From Sphaerochaeta sp. Phil3 (GTDB lineage Bacteria > Spirochaetota > Spirochaetia > Sphaerochaetales > Sphaerochaetaceae), in NCBI GenBank assembly GCA_001940825.1, contig MSGT01000071.1, positions 1 through 64,000 on the forward strand: a DNA stretch of 64,000 bases, given 5' to 3'. Below the pieces are notes generated by a model that ran no database searches, was not told the DNA's origin, and saw nothing but the letters and a program-made list of their open reading frames with translations. Within the stretch, counting starts at the first letter, position 1; the number at the start of each line of letters is the position of its first letter. A program made the position numbers and the translations under genes. This document shows, piece by piece, positions 10,151-21,579 of this stretch.

Positions 10151-12958
10151 TTATAAACTAACATCATATAATATACCACCTCTAAAGCGTAAATATATAT
10201 CTTTAGTATTAATAGCATCTCTCCTTAATGCTCTTACCTCACCAGTGTATCCTTCATACCGCTTATAATTACTGTCCATAAAAACAATTTTACTAGTTGT
10301 TAAATTTAACTAATTATTATAAGCGCTATCCCTAAGTACAATACTGTTGCCGTCAATGTATGTTCTATTCGCTATATTATCTGTTCCGTCTTGTATAACA
10401 ATACTACTATTATTCATAGATAGGGTAGTAGCACTACTGCTACTATTGATATTTAATCTTGCTCCTGTACCTGCATAATCAGATTTTACTTCAAAAACAG
10501 TAGTATTATTTCTAATCATACTCATACTTCTATCCTAAGAAGATATCAATATACGTGTACCTTCTTTATTACTAGAAATAGTACCATTAAATTCGCCATC
10601 AGTAGCGTAAATAGTACCAGTAAAAGATCCACTTGTAGCATAGACAGTACCTTCAATGTATGCATCTCTAGCGTATAACTTACCATCCTGAGTGACTCTA
10701 AACGGAGCATCGCCTCTCTTTTCTTCAGTAGCACCAGCCCATATTCTAATTGCAGATCCATTGTTACCTCCTGCTCCAGTAATACCAGCTACTACTGTAA
10801 AGTTATTAGTACCAGATTCATATCCTACTCTGACTGCATTACCACTTACAAAGTCTAATTTAGCATCTTTAGCGATAATTAAATCTGTATAGATACTTTC
10901 TACATTAGTAGTAAATTCTTCCCAATAAGCAGCTCCACCAGAAGTACCAGGAGCATTACTATCACTAGATATATGTGGAGCGACAGTATATATACATTTG
11001 TATACTTTATAACCAGTAGCTGCACCAAAGTCTCTTACAAGTACAATGTCTAAATAACGTATCTTAGATACTGATTGAGGAACGTCTTGATCATTACGAT
11101 ATTCTCTGTTAGGTTTCCATTCTGATCTACGAATAATTAAACCATCAGCTCCATCAGATCCATTAGAACCAGGAATACCCTAATCCCCTTGTTCTCCTTT
11201 AGTCTTACTCCATTTATAGTCAGCCGGATTAGTACTATCGTTAACATTTAAGTCAGTAAGTAGGCCTAACCAATCACCAGGATCCTCACCATTATTACCT
11301 GTAAATGTACGACCACCGTCATTAGAATATTTTATATGTAAATAATAAGTCTTACCGTCTATACCTATACCTGGTATACCTTGCTCTCCTTTTTCACCCT
11401 GTACACCTTGGAATCTAGCCCAAGTATAATCTGCAGGATTATTACTATCTGCATAGTTAAAGTCTACATAAGTACCAATGTATACATCCGGAGTTTCAGT
11501 CATTTGACTAGCTGTAGGATTTTCTACGGGTGAGTACTTGATATGGAAATATGATACTTCACCCTTATCTCCTTTAGATACCTATTCCAACCAGTTAGGA
11601 CTTGAACTACTAGGTTTGTCATCTGCTCCATTAGGATTGATACATAACCACAAGTAACCCTCTACACTTACTCTATCATAATAATCATAATGAGTATTAG
11701 GTTCCCACGCACCACAATCATTTGCTACTCTTACTTCATCTCCATTTGGCTTTACTTGAGTAATAGTACCAGTGAAATATACTGAGTTAAGATATGCTGA
11801 ATAACCAGTCATTTCATAACCAAATATATTCAAATTACTAAGATCACCAAACTACATAGCTATATTCTTAGCCTTGTGATCCCATGTATTTTGTTTTACT
11901 AAGTAACGTGTATAAGTACGAGTTGAATAACAAGATGTCTGACGATCTACATTAGTTTTATTACCGTATGCTACGAAGTTCATCTGAGCACAAGGATGGA
12001 ACGTCATATTCCAGTATTCGTCTACAGGTCTAAGTCTATAACCAAATTTCTTATTCTAACTATCAAGTATATTTGTAACTTCAAAGTATACAGTATAGAA
12101 ACCGGCAAACTTTCTATTACCTTTACCATCGTCTTCATCCTATTCAGCATTCTCTTGAGTTCTTTCAGAATGGAATATACCCATACAAAGGTCTCCTACA
12201 GATACTGCTCCATATTCACCTTCTTCCAGCTTTAAAGTAATAAGACCAGTATATTGATCTAATTCTTCAACACTTTCAATTACACCTGCACCAGGGGCAT
12301 TCCATTTATCTCCTAATTGAATCTCTACACGATTGTAACGTAACTCTGGCACCTCCAGGAATCTACGTAAAGTAAGACTATCAAATTCAGCATGACCAAA
12401 CTTATCAATCTTACCACCAAAACCAGTAAGACCTGAAGCAAATCCTTCTTGACCAAAGATAGCAGAGTCTTTAAACCATACTTCATAAGGAGTAGAATCA
12501 GGTTTAATTTTACTTATATATATGTCATCATACAGTTCAGTATTCAGATTCTTGTTTGTCCATTTCTATAGTTCGCTATCCCATGCAAGAGCATTATCAT
12601 TACGTAAGTTCTTTATCTCTACGTCTTGCAAGTCTGTTAATCTACCAAGTAAGCCTGTTACTACTTTGCTAGCAGCTATATTAGACCATCTATCTCCATC
12701 ATACTGCAATAAGTCCAGCTTAGTAGGATCTACTATATTGGTATCTTTCATTAACTCAATTCTATTCTACAAGTTAATCTATGTTTGTATAGAATTGAGA
12801 TCATTCTTCAGTTTGTCTATATCTGAAGTATTAGCTGCTGTAACCTTATTAGTACTAGTTAACTACTAATTTTGCACATAGTTTACAAGGCTATCTGACA
12901 CAGTCTTAATAGCTATAGTATTCTTCCTTACCTATCTTTCTAATTCTTCTGTAGTCAT
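10151..12958 (-). CDS. Large tail protein with collagen-like segments (13 in-frame TAG)
   Basis: 935 aa, ATG 12958 to TAA 10151. There are 13 TAGs, including two in a row (12866 and 12863), which rules out simple sequencing error or occasional readthrough. The N-terminus is a coiled coil (TTEELERQVRKNTIAIKTV). Residues about 200-300 have a domain around VPELRYNRVEIQLGDKWNAP. Two Gly-X-Y stretches (QGVQGEKGEQGIPG and KGEQGDQGIPGSNG) flank repeats on DVYIGTYVDFNYADSNNP and LTDLNVNDSTNPADYKW. The C-terminus is a beta-helix-like tip. It is likely a tail spike or baseplate fibre. Confidence 0.8.
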
Positions 12959-13269
12959 TATTCACAAATTATAAGTTCGTCATTAATAGTGGCAATGCCA
13001 AAATTAGTAATTAATTCTCTTTCTAGCAATAGGGGATGTATTATTTCTTGATCGTTACCATCCCAATATCTACTAGGTTGTACTAGACAATTGATAATCT
13101 ACTTTAGTTTGTCTACTTGCACTTGAGTTAATGGGTAATCTCCATCTATCAAATTAGCTATATAGGTAGCACATATTATACTTTTAATGTCGCACTTATC
13201 GTACTCTATGTTATACTTAGTAAGTAGATTCTTGCTAGCTTCTATCTTGTATATCTCTTTAGTTAGCAT
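12958..13269 (-). CDS. Hypothetical tail-region protein
   Basis: 103 aa, ATG 13269 to TAA 12958, one TAG (13099). The stop overlaps the next start (TAATG). Mostly helical, with LTKYNIEYDKCDIKSIICATYIAN in the middle (shown only in part: residues about 17-40). No recognisable family; the tight overlap with the large tail gene suggests coupled expression. Confidence 0.7.
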
Positions 13270-13880
13270 AGTGAACAAACTCCATTTTTACAATTACAAC
13301 AACTAGTACAAAAAGTTTTATTTCCACTCTTACAACATTTACTACAGTCATAATGACCGTCATTAAATACAGAATAGTTAGTATTTATATTCAACATTCT
13401 AGCTATATCTTTATAGTACTAAACTTGATCATCAATTATATCATGTTCTACTGCATACTGTAATAAGCTATATTTAAGCATAAATAACATAATACGATCT
13501 TTCTATTGATCATCCAAACAAGTACTACAATGATTACACAATAGGTCTATTTGCTTATAATACAGTTCTTCTGTATCATAATAAAAAGCTACACTATCTT
13601 CTATAGTAACAGTAAATGCGCTAAGCACCATTTTTGGATCAAAGCTATCTATATCTAAATAGATAATACTTCTTCCTTCTGTTAATTCTACCTGATCACC
13701 TTCTTCATTCATTAGTAAAACAGAGTAAGAATGATCGCTAGGTATAGCTGAATTGCGATTAGAATAGTTATCCAGTGTGTCTATATACAGATACAAATCC
13801 TCCTATACTGTCTCAGGTAATTTAGTATCTAGGTTTATTGATAGAATACCATTCTCTATATTTATTCCGATTATTTTCAT
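13263..13880 (-). CDS. Cys-rich virion-associated protein
   Basis: 205 aa, ATG 13880 to TAA 13263, TAGs at 13803, 13503 and 13419. The first 100 residues form a beta-rich domain. A CNHCSTC motif follows, and the C-terminus holds a dense cluster DCSKCCKSGNKTFCTSCCNC then CSLC, with spacing suited to metal binding or disulphides. Position after the structural terminator and before tail genes suggests a tail or connector component. No family assigned. Confidence 0.75.
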
Positions 13881-13887
13881 GATATTA

Positions 13888-13932
13888 TTTTAAATAAAAA
13901 AGGCTACAAGGCTATTTAGCCCCATAGCCCTT
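13888..13932 (-). terminator. Terminator hairpin between 324-aa structural gene and tail operon
   Basis: On the minus strand GGGCTATGGGGC pairs around GGCTAAATAGCC and GTAGCC, followed by a run of T (TTTTTTATTT). It lies just downstream of the TAG-free 324-aa gene and would cut transcription of the tail genes relative to it. Confidence 0.7.
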
Positions 13933-13957
13933 TATCAGCACACTGAAATAATATTTA

Positions 13958-14932
13958 TTATTTTACTTCTGCACCAGAAATAAATGATTGGATACCCTTG
14001 TCTACGATAGAGCCAACCAAGCTAGGACAATAAACTTCCGTAGTCAACGGAGTAGTCTTAATATACTGGTTGTCATTGCTCAAATACAGGTTATCATTTT
14101 CAATGATAGCGTAGTCATATTCAGCACCTTCAACTACCTTACGAGTTTGTTCTACGCTAGGATAAGCACCAGTAAATACGTGGCCTTTGTAACCCATATT
14201 ACGTACTTCTGCATCACGTACTTGTTTCCAGTAGCCCTTACCAGGATTACCTACAGTCTTAGCGATAGTAGCACCAGCAACAGCTTTAGGCTGATTAGCA
14301 AGCAGAGCACCCGGAATAGTTTCATACAATGAAGCTTCCATAGTTACAACGCTATATTCGTTCAAAGAATCAACACCTTCGTTGTCATCTTTCGGCATAG
14401 CAGTCAATGTGATAACTGCAGAAGATACAGTAGCCTGTACACGACGATTTTTGTGAGCATTAATCTTCTTTACGATAGCAGCAGCTAAGTCAGCAGCAGT
14501 TGCAGATTCAGCATATACTTCATAAGTATGAGTAAACTGCCAAGCAGCTTCGTACATATCTTTGTAAACAATACGTAATACGTAACGATTACCTGCAGCG
14601 ATAGTAGCATCAGTCAAAGTAATAACGATCTTCTCTTCTACAGGAGCTACATATTCACCAATTACTGCAGACGGTTTAGAGTTTTTCTTGATCTCATTAG
14701 AGAAGTCAATATTTGCCTTCTGAGCTACAGAACCATCAGGCATAGTAACATTGATTTTAGAACCAGCTACACCTACGTAAAGAGAACTAGCAGTAGCAGC
14801 TTCAGCAGCAGTTTTAATCAAAGCTTTATTTTCGTTAAATAAAGCTACGTCACCTGCAGCAAGAGCATCAGCTGTAGTATAAGATGCAGGACAAGTTTTT
14901 CCGATCAATACGGAATGTACACTTTGTAACAT
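13958..14932 (-). CDS. Abundant virion structural protein (TAG-free)
   Basis: 324 aa, ATG 14932 to TAA 13958, without any in-frame TAG, unlike its neighbours. It begins LQSVHSVLIGKTCPASYTTA and ends in FISGAEVK. The sequence is rich in A, V and T with alternating strands and has KGYWKQVRDAEVRNMGYKGH (about 230-250), as in tail-tube or decoration proteins of myo- and podophages. Isolation by a hairpin on each side, GC-richer codons and lack of TAG suggest high expression. Whether it is the tail tube, a head decoration or a connector cannot be told from sequence alone. Confidence 0.7.
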   Translation of the reverse strand: MLQSVHSVLIGKTCPASYTTADALAAGDVALFNENKALIKTAAEAATASSLYVGVAGSKINVTMPDGSVAQKANIDFSNEIKKNSKPSAVIGEYVAPVEEKIVITLTDATIAAGNRYVLRIVYKDMYEAAWQFTHTYEVYAESATAADLAAAIVKKINAHKNRRVQATVSSAVITLTAMPKDDNEGVDSLNEYSVVTMEASLYETIPGALLANQPKAVAGATIAKTVGNPGKGYWKQVRDAEVRNMGYKGHVFTGAYPSVEQTRKVVEGAEYDYAIIENDNLYLSNDNQYIKTTPLTTEVYCPSLVGSIVDKGIQSFISGAEVK

Positions 14933-14960
14933 ATTAGTTTTTTATTTTAAATTAGACATA

Positions 14961-15026
14961 TTAAGCGCTTAGTCTAAGACGCTTAGTTCTACTCCCTTAT
15001 TGCAGGTTTCCACGTTCTAAGCGCTA
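14961..15026 (-). promoter_or_regulatory. Competing hairpins in leader of 324-aa structural gene
   Basis: Three related elements (minus strand TAGCGCTTAG at 15026-15017, CTAAGCGTCTTAG at 14986-14974, CTAAGCGCTTAA at 14972-14961) can pair in alternative ways: first with second, or first with third, while the third is also self-complementary. This lies in the 100-base gap before the ATG and resembles an attenuator or an RNA-processing site. Confidence 0.5.
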
Positions 15027-15032
15027 TTTGGT

Positions 15033-15752
15033 TTACTCCATATTAGGAACTACTTCCTAAGTATAGGAGTTATAACGAGGATTTGCTTGATTTTCAATAT
15101 ACAACTGAGCTGCTAACTTAACAATCTCTAGATGTGTATGTTCAGGCATATCCGTATATTCTTTAAAGGGTTCAGTGTGTATATCTATATAATGTGGTTT
15201 TCTTAAGTAATGCAATATATACTTACTTACTTTATATTTTCCATCAGTATATAGTTTAATTTCGTTTCCCGATAATAGACGAATTGGTTTTGCTTTAGTA
15301 TATCTTAAATGATACTCTGATAAAGAATTTTCCTTGATTCTGTCAATAGTTTCTATACTACCTTCTAATACATCTGAGTAATGAATTACATAGTTTCCAT
15401 CACTGTCTAATTCCCAGCAGGGATCTGTATATCCATCAGCTGGAGATATTCCGGCAGTGTCACCTAAAAGTATTACATAATCTTCTGGTATAGTTACTGT
15501 ATATAAATCCTTAGAAGTAGTATCTGGAACTAAAGTAACTTCAGCAACCAAAGTACGTAGGTCATCAATTCTTTTCTGAATCTATTCAAATCCTTTAACC
15601 TTAGGGTTATTCTAAGAATATCTTGTCTTCCAGAATTTATCTAAACCTGCATTCAAGAAATACTCAGTTGTATTTGTAGTAGGCTTAGTAAAGTTATCAT
15701 CTAACTTATTAAGCTCTAATTCAAAAGACTCAAGTAATTCAATATTCTTCAT
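15033..15752 (-). CDS. Ring-type head-tail connector protein
   Basis: 239 aa, ATG 15752 to TAA 15033, with three TAGs (15612, 15582, 15057). It shares layout with the next two genes: a beta region with VTIPEDYVILL, a YTKAKPIRLL strand, then YLRKPHYIDI and the C-terminal helix PEHTHLEIVKLAAQLYIENQ. The neighbour has YYRKPKKFDV and PENVHMEIVEGAVEMFI at the same place. Tandem paralogues of this size after the capsid gene match the stacked ring proteins of crAss-like phage tails; the family name is inferred from order and mutual similarity. Confidence 0.75.
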
Positions 15753-15754
15753 AA

Positions 15755-16492
15755 TTATTTATTATCTTCAGGTTTCATATTTAACCTATACTTAGCTTCA
15801 GTGATAAACATCTCTACTGCTCCTTCTACGATCTCCATATGCACATTTTCAGGAAGTTCGCAGTGATCTAATACGTTTACTCCATCTACTCCAATTACGT
15901 CAAATTTCTTAGGCTTACGATAATATACTAAATCTACTTTCTTTATAGTAGTATACTCATCATGAATGACATTTAGATAAAGTTTCTTTTCCTCATCTGC
16001 ATTATTACCCGCATTCAATACTACGTATGGATTTAATACAATAGCTTTGTTATAGTATGTAGATATTACTTTTTCAACGTCATCTTCTCTAATAGTTTTA
16101 TTAGAAGTTACTACATAATCTTGTTCGTTCTAGATCTCTTCCTCTATCTTATAGTTCTTAGATATTAAACTATTAGAACGTATATATAAGAAGTAATCAG
16201 AAGGTAAAGATACTCTATCGCTAGTCTTATCTGTATTATTTTCATCTTTAGCTTCAACTGCATACAGACCTCTAGTAATAAGACCTTTTAAAGCATCTGC
16301 ATTCTTCTTTTGAGCTCTAGTACCATCCTGTACTGCATCTTCTTGCAAATAGTTCAGACGTACATAACGTTCTGTATATGCATTCAGAAAAGAGAAAATT
16401 GTATCAGATGTTAGTTTTTCTGCCAATTCAAAATTCGGATTCATAAGTGTAATCCGTCTTTCAAACTCAATTTGCATTGCTCTGCTATTCAT
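15755..16492 (-). CDS. Ring-type head-tail connector protein
   Basis: 245 aa, ATG 16492 to TAA 15755, one TAG (16130). The N-terminal helix (SRAMQIEFERRITLMNPNFE) is followed by RVSLPSDYFLYIRSN, YYRKPKKFDV and PENVHMEIVEGAVEMFITEA, paralogous to the proteins on either side. The three are adjacent and nearly equal in length, as expected for rings stacked below the portal. Confidence 0.75.
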
Positions 16493-16511
16493 ATCTTATT
16501 CTTATATTTTA

Positions 16512-17207
16512 TTATTCTTCTAAACTGTTTATCTGTAATTTAGTCTAAGCTCGATTAGATTCAATATTCTCTAAAGCTATTACTACTGCTCTATTAACTA
16601 CTTCATTAAGAATATAATCTGGCACTTCTGTAATATTTCTATTATAATCTGTATGTTGTATCAATTCAGGGTACTTAACATAAGTAATATCAGCAGTATA
16701 TTCTTCTGCCTCCATTCTAATAGGATCTATATATATCTTTAAAGTATTATCTTCTAATACAGCTACAGGAGTATCTATCCAAGGTAGATTATTATACGTC
16801 TATAAGAACTTGCCAGCTTTGTCGTGATCTATTAGTATACAAGTTGATACTTCATTATCATAATGGAGTACACAATCTACATAGAACATTCTCTTAAGCT
16901 CTTCTCCGTCTTTAAAGAAATTAGATAAAGTAAGCACATTAGAACTAGCATACGGATATACTAAATTCTAAGCAGAATCTGTCTTAATCAGTTTCTATAG
17001 ATCAGCAATACGTTTTACAGCACCTTCAAATCCAACTTGCATTGTATTATTTCCAGTATATTTATTACATATTACTTCTATATATGCCTAATTAAGAAAC
17101 AGATCAATTTCTTCTGGAAGAAATGCAGGACAGCCGCCGAAAGCGACTGCCTCTGAATTCTTATCCATTAGAACTTTGAATGCCTTATGTAAATCAGATA
17201 TTTTCAT
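16512..17207 (-). CDS. Ring-type head-tail connector protein
   Basis: 231 aa, ATG 17207 to TAA 16512, five TAGs (17088, 16995, 16968, 16800, 16545). It begins KISDLHKAFKVLMDKN, has EEIDLFLNQAYIEVICNKYT, and ends with a strand VKYPELI and helix VPDYILNEVVNRAVVIALEN equivalent to the C-terminal helix in the two paralogues. High TAG density makes it unreadable in the standard code. Confidence 0.75.
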
Positions 17208-17210
17208 TAT

Positions 17211-18068
17211 TTAGATTTGATTTTTATAGCTATCATATAGCATCCATATGTAGCCAGCTTTTTTGGTACCCTTAATTCTAGTGAACTTTTGATTTATATC
17301 GAACTATAATCTACTACATTTACCAGTCAACTCATGTATACGTATATTAGCAGTAGTATAATCATAGTATTTCTAAATTATGTTATAGTTATTGTCTAGT
17401 TGAACTATTAAAGGCTCTCCTAATTGTAACTAATCATAATCACTCAAATACATCCATATAAATCCGCAAGATATAACAGTTTTTCGATCTTTTCTTAAGT
17501 TATATATCTGACTATTATAGTTATCACAGATATCTTTCTTATACTGCCATATTTTCACTAATTCGTACCCGTAAGTAAGCTATACTATCTGTTTTGATCT
17601 TCTTTTGTGTGATTCTATTCTAGATAAACGCTGCTGTTCTCGATATTCAGTATTACTCCACTTTAGTTTATTTGCTTCCGATATTTTGTTTCTAGTAGAT
17701 ATTTTTACCTCTCTAGCAACACTATTACCGTCTCCGCCTTTAGTACAGTTGTACCCTTTATCAGGATTTGTTGAATTATAATAAGAAATCCAGAAAATTT
17801 CTCGATCATTCAATTGATTCTGCTAACATACTTCTAGAATAGTTACATCAAAGTTATCATAGCCGTACTTCTATATAGCAAACTACAGATGATGCTTTTT
17901 AGATTTAGTGTTTGTTCTAGCTTGTGTGAGATGAGAAATGATACGTTTTCTTAGTGAATTTTTTGTTTGTCCTATATAGACTTTCTGATTTACTAAATTT
18001 GTAAGTTTGTATATCAGGCAACAATCGTGAAGTCCGCTGCCTGTATTTATAAACTCAGTCATTGTCAT
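17211..18068 (-). CDS. GIY-YIG homing endonuclease (TAG-recoded)
   Basis: 285 aa, ATG 18068 to TAA 17211, read through several TAGs (first at 17883, next 17580). Residues 18-46 carry the GIY-YIG pattern (LIYKLTN ... KVYIGQTKNSLRKR). A linker with a KGGDGNS segment and a basic helix (ISEANKLKWSNTEYREQQRL) follows, then two C-terminal repeats with GFIWMYL and GYIWMLYD, like DNA-binding NUMOD/IENR modules. It is a free-standing mobile endonuclease inserted between capsid and connector genes, overlapping the upstream stop (ATGA). Having TAG as sense shows it is adapted to the late code. Confidence 0.9.
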
Positions 18069-18817
18069 TTGCTCTTTATCTCTTGTTGTATTGCTAAACG
18101 AATATCTTGGTTCTTCTTATCATTCAGATAAGCTATTACATCTTCCAAGCCATTACCAATCATATCTGTACCAAAATAGTATTGACTTCTATTTCTACGT
18201 ATGATATTCTTAGAGATAGCTGTTTCAATTATGAAGTTCATTTCTCTATTTGGGTTTTCTACCCATCTTGTTATAAACTTATCCGGAGCACTTTCAATCT
18301 GTTCAGAAAGCTTAGCTTCAACCATTTCATTAGACAATGTATCAGATTTGATACCATAAAGTCTAAGACACTTACGCATATCCTCAATAGACATCTTATC
18401 CATTTCTCTATATGCTTCACGTTTAATCTTGTTGATCTTATTAGCTTCTTTAGCTTCACTATCCTTGTTAATAATAACATAATCAGTAGAAGGTGTTACA
18501 TTATTTAATCCATCAGCTACTCTCTTATGTTTTTTCAAGAATAAATACTTAAGTTCATCTTCTGGTTTATCTGTATTTAGAATAAGATCATTCTTTCCCA
18601 ATTTAACAGCAAACGTATCCCAGAATGAACTTGCGGGTGAAAGATGCCCACTAGGATAACCAATTTCTTTCTCTAATCTTTCTGCATCCTAAGCAGTAAG
18701 ACCTGTATATAAGTTACCAGATCTAGTCCAGTAAGAAGCAATATAGTCATAGCAAGTAGACCATTTTGTAATCCCGCTCCAAGGATTTATTTTTAAGATT
18801 CTAACGATTACTTCCAT
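18065..18817 (-). CDS. Capsid-adjacent structural protein
   Basis: 250 aa, ATG 18817 to TGA 18065, TAG at 18689. The start MEVIVRILKINPWSGITKW and middle (EMDKMSIEDMRKCLRLYGIK) are followed by a C-terminal helical domain with RNRSQYYFGTDMIGNG. It lies directly after the capsid gene behind a terminator hairpin. It could be a head completion or auxiliary capsid protein; no family motif was recognised. Confidence 0.7.
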
Positions 18818-18851
18818 AATAATAATATTAGATTTATCAAGTTAGTAGGAA

Positions 18852-18869
18852 AGGGGGCCTAAGCCCCCT
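18852..18869 (-). terminator. Hairpin terminator after major capsid gene
   Basis: AGGGGGC and GCCCCCT pair perfectly around a four-base loop, followed on the minus strand by TTTCC. The T run is short, so it may attenuate rather than stop transcription, keeping capsid mRNA above downstream genes. Confidence 0.7.
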
Positions 18870-18887
18870 AAATTATGAAAACATTAA

Positions 18888-20360
18888 TTAGTCTTCAGCT
18901 TCCATGATCAGCTCACCGCAAGCACGAGGATCACGCAACATAATACCCATTTCACCAAGGAAGAATACGGTATAACCGTCCTTACCATTAGATCTCAGAG
19001 TATTCTTAGAGTTAGCGTAACCAGACGGAGCTACAGCACCACCAGTGTACCAAGTAACGAATTCACGATCCTTACGTACTACCTTAACGATGTTAGCTTC
19101 ACCATCACGTCTACCCAGATCAAGGAATGTCATACGATATGATTCCAGCGGTTTCAGAGTTACAGGATGTAACTGACGATTATAAACAGGATCATCGTAC
19201 AACGGGAAATATTTCAAAGTAAGCTCAATACCATTGGTCATTTGGTAAGTCTTGAACTGACCACCGAACTTCAGGCTATCACCAGAACCAGTTACAAATA
19301 CTGTATCCATTAAGTTCATAGTAGCTACCTTTTCCTTCAAGATACGGTCAAATTCACGCATACCCATTTCACCAGTCAAAGCAACGAATTTACGTTCGTT
19401 AGTACCAAGTACATTATAAGACAGGTCAAACAAGAAGTCTTCCAACAGTTCAGCACTTAAATGAGTATAGTAACGCTTGTTAGACGGAGCAATCTGTTCC
19501 AACAGACCAGCACCAATGAATACAGGACGACCATTAGTACCCTTCAGATTACAAGAACCATCTTTGTTTACATTAGATTTCATGTAAACCAACATACGTT
19601 CACATCTCTTATACCATTCACGAAGAGCAACCCATTCCTGATAGTCAGCCCACAAATAAGATTTCTTACCAGTTTTAGGATCTTGCAGAGCAATAGCCAT
19701 TACTGTAGAATACGCAGAACCTGTAATATCGTAGTTGATACGAATAGTAGTAAGGTAGTTACGCATCTTAAAGTGAGTACTATAGTTCAGGATATCACCT
19801 TCTTCACTGTACTCTTCAACAGCAGAAGCAAGACGATTAACTTGGCTACCAGCTTTCAGATATTGTGCAGGAACATAAGAAGTAGGATTACCATCAGCAA
19901 TGAAGCAAGTATATACCCAAAGATTACCATCTTGATAAGGTGCACCAGCAACACGCAGTTGATATTCCTTATTGTCCAATTCCAATACAGCAGTAGGACC
20001 GAACCAATTTTCTTCCAACCACAGATAGATAGGAGTATTACCCAAACCTGCAGTAGTAGTATCAGTGATAGCAGCACCATTCCATTTAGCATCTCTAATG
20101 GTAATAGCTCTATCTGCATCAATCATTACATTCCACTCCCAGCTCGGTTGATCAATAGTCATTACATTACCAAGACCGCCAGTCAGCATGTCGAGGGAAG
20201 TATTGTAACCATTATCTTTAGTTCCGAATACATAAGACAACACTGTAGCAACTTGATACGGATTCTACTGAGAAGCAGCAGAGATTTTATTGGTATCAAT
20301 CAAGTCTGAGAAACGTTTGCCTTTGTACAAAACCAAATTATTCAGAATATTATTATCCAT
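18888..20360 (-). CDS. Major capsid protein
   Basis: 490 aa, ATG 20360 to TAA 18888, a single TAG (20268, Gln in ASQQNPYQVA). The sequence around LSYVFGTKDNGYNTSLDML, the length and the position after an acidic scaffold gene match crAss-like HK97-fold capsid proteins as I recall them. Other features are YLWADYQEWVALREWYKRC (E-loop or spine region) and a C-terminal GKDGYTVFFLGEMGIMLRDP. GC-richer codons than the neighbours and near absence of TAG fit very high expression. Confidence 0.85.
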
Positions 20361-20392
20361 AAAATATTAGTAAATTATAATTTATTTGTTAT

Positions 20393-21556
20393 TTAATCTA
20401 CACGTAATTGTCGTGCAAAAGAATCCCACATAGACTCAGTGCTAGTGTTATCCTGTCTTTTAGTCTTTCTACTTACTCCAGTTCTATTCAAACTATTCTT
20501 GAACTTATTAATAGCTGCATTAGAGCCTTCACTCTTAGCTGCTTTTAATAGGGTGTCACCCTTCATAGTAAAGTAGGCGGACTCAAGTAAGTTCTTCACG
20601 CTTTTGGAATAGTCTTTCTGATACTGAGTCTTTCCATCAGCTGTGGGTTTGAATATATATTCCAATAATGCCTATTTATCTTTCTGAGGTATTTTAATTC
20701 CACGAATATTATCCATGCCCTTCAATTCACTGACAACGGTATTAAATTGCTCCTGTTGACGCTTTTTAAGCTCCTTAGCGCGCTTTTCTTGCGCTTCTAA
20801 TAGCTCTTGTTTCTTTTGCTCCTTAATGTCTCTAAGGGCTTCTAATGCGTCTGTAGCCTCATCCTCGAGTAAACCAGCTTCTTCGTATTTAGTCAATTTC
20901 TTTTCAATTTGTTTAGCATTGAAGCCTTTTTCTTTCAAGAATTCTTTGATAACCAGTTTTTGATTTACCTCACTATCTTCTATATTAATCTCTTCTAAGT
21001 CTAAGTCTCCATCAATCTGGAAATAATCTCTGAGGTTACCACCATTCTTTACAAAGTTATCCAATGCTTCTACTTCTTCACTAGCATACTGAGGTACTGA
21101 ATTTTCCTCAATAACATCTTTGAAATATTCAACTAGTTCTTCTGGAGTTTGAGGGATTTCTTCATCTTCATCTAATTCCCAACCCATTTTATCTGATAAT
21201 GCTTCAAAGAAACTAGTTACTGCATTACTTTCAATATCTTCTCCTTGATTATTATCAATGTCATTATCTGGGTCATCATTAGGTTCGTTATCTTCCTCTT
21301 CTTCCTCCTCCTCTTCTTCGTTATCCTCTGGTTTACTTTTCTTAGAAGGTTTGTTCTTTGGATCATCTACGTCTTCCTCTTCTTCTTTATTGCCTTTATT
21401 ACCTTTACGTAGTTCTTCCAATTCCTCATCAGTCAATTCTTCCGATGCCCCCTCAAATTCATTTTCATTACCAGGCATACGATTACTATTTACATTACTA
21501 CCTGGCATCATGAAGTCTTCAAATACTTCAAAACCGTTCAATGTATTACTATCCAT
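20393..21556 (-). CDS. Scaffolding protein, acidic
   Basis: 387 aa, ATG 21556 to TAA 20393, one TAG (20672). Residues about 40-105 are a highly acidic low-complexity stretch of E and D. Then come a helical middle (MGWELDEDEEIPQTPEELVE), a long charged coiled coil (about 230-275), and a basic C-terminus (KNSLNRTGVSRKTKRQ). Acidic rod plus basic capsid-binding tail directly upstream of the capsid gene is the usual scaffold layout. Confidence 0.75.
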
Positions 21557-21579
21557 AATTATATATAATTAGATTATTG

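Noticed and set aside
10546-10761. 71-aa minus-strand frame within the 935-aa tail gene
   Set aside because: It is in another frame of the continuous recoded gene.
19461-20309. 282-aa plus-strand frame opposite the capsid gene
   Set aside because: Shadow of the capsid gene with low-complexity I/S/T content.
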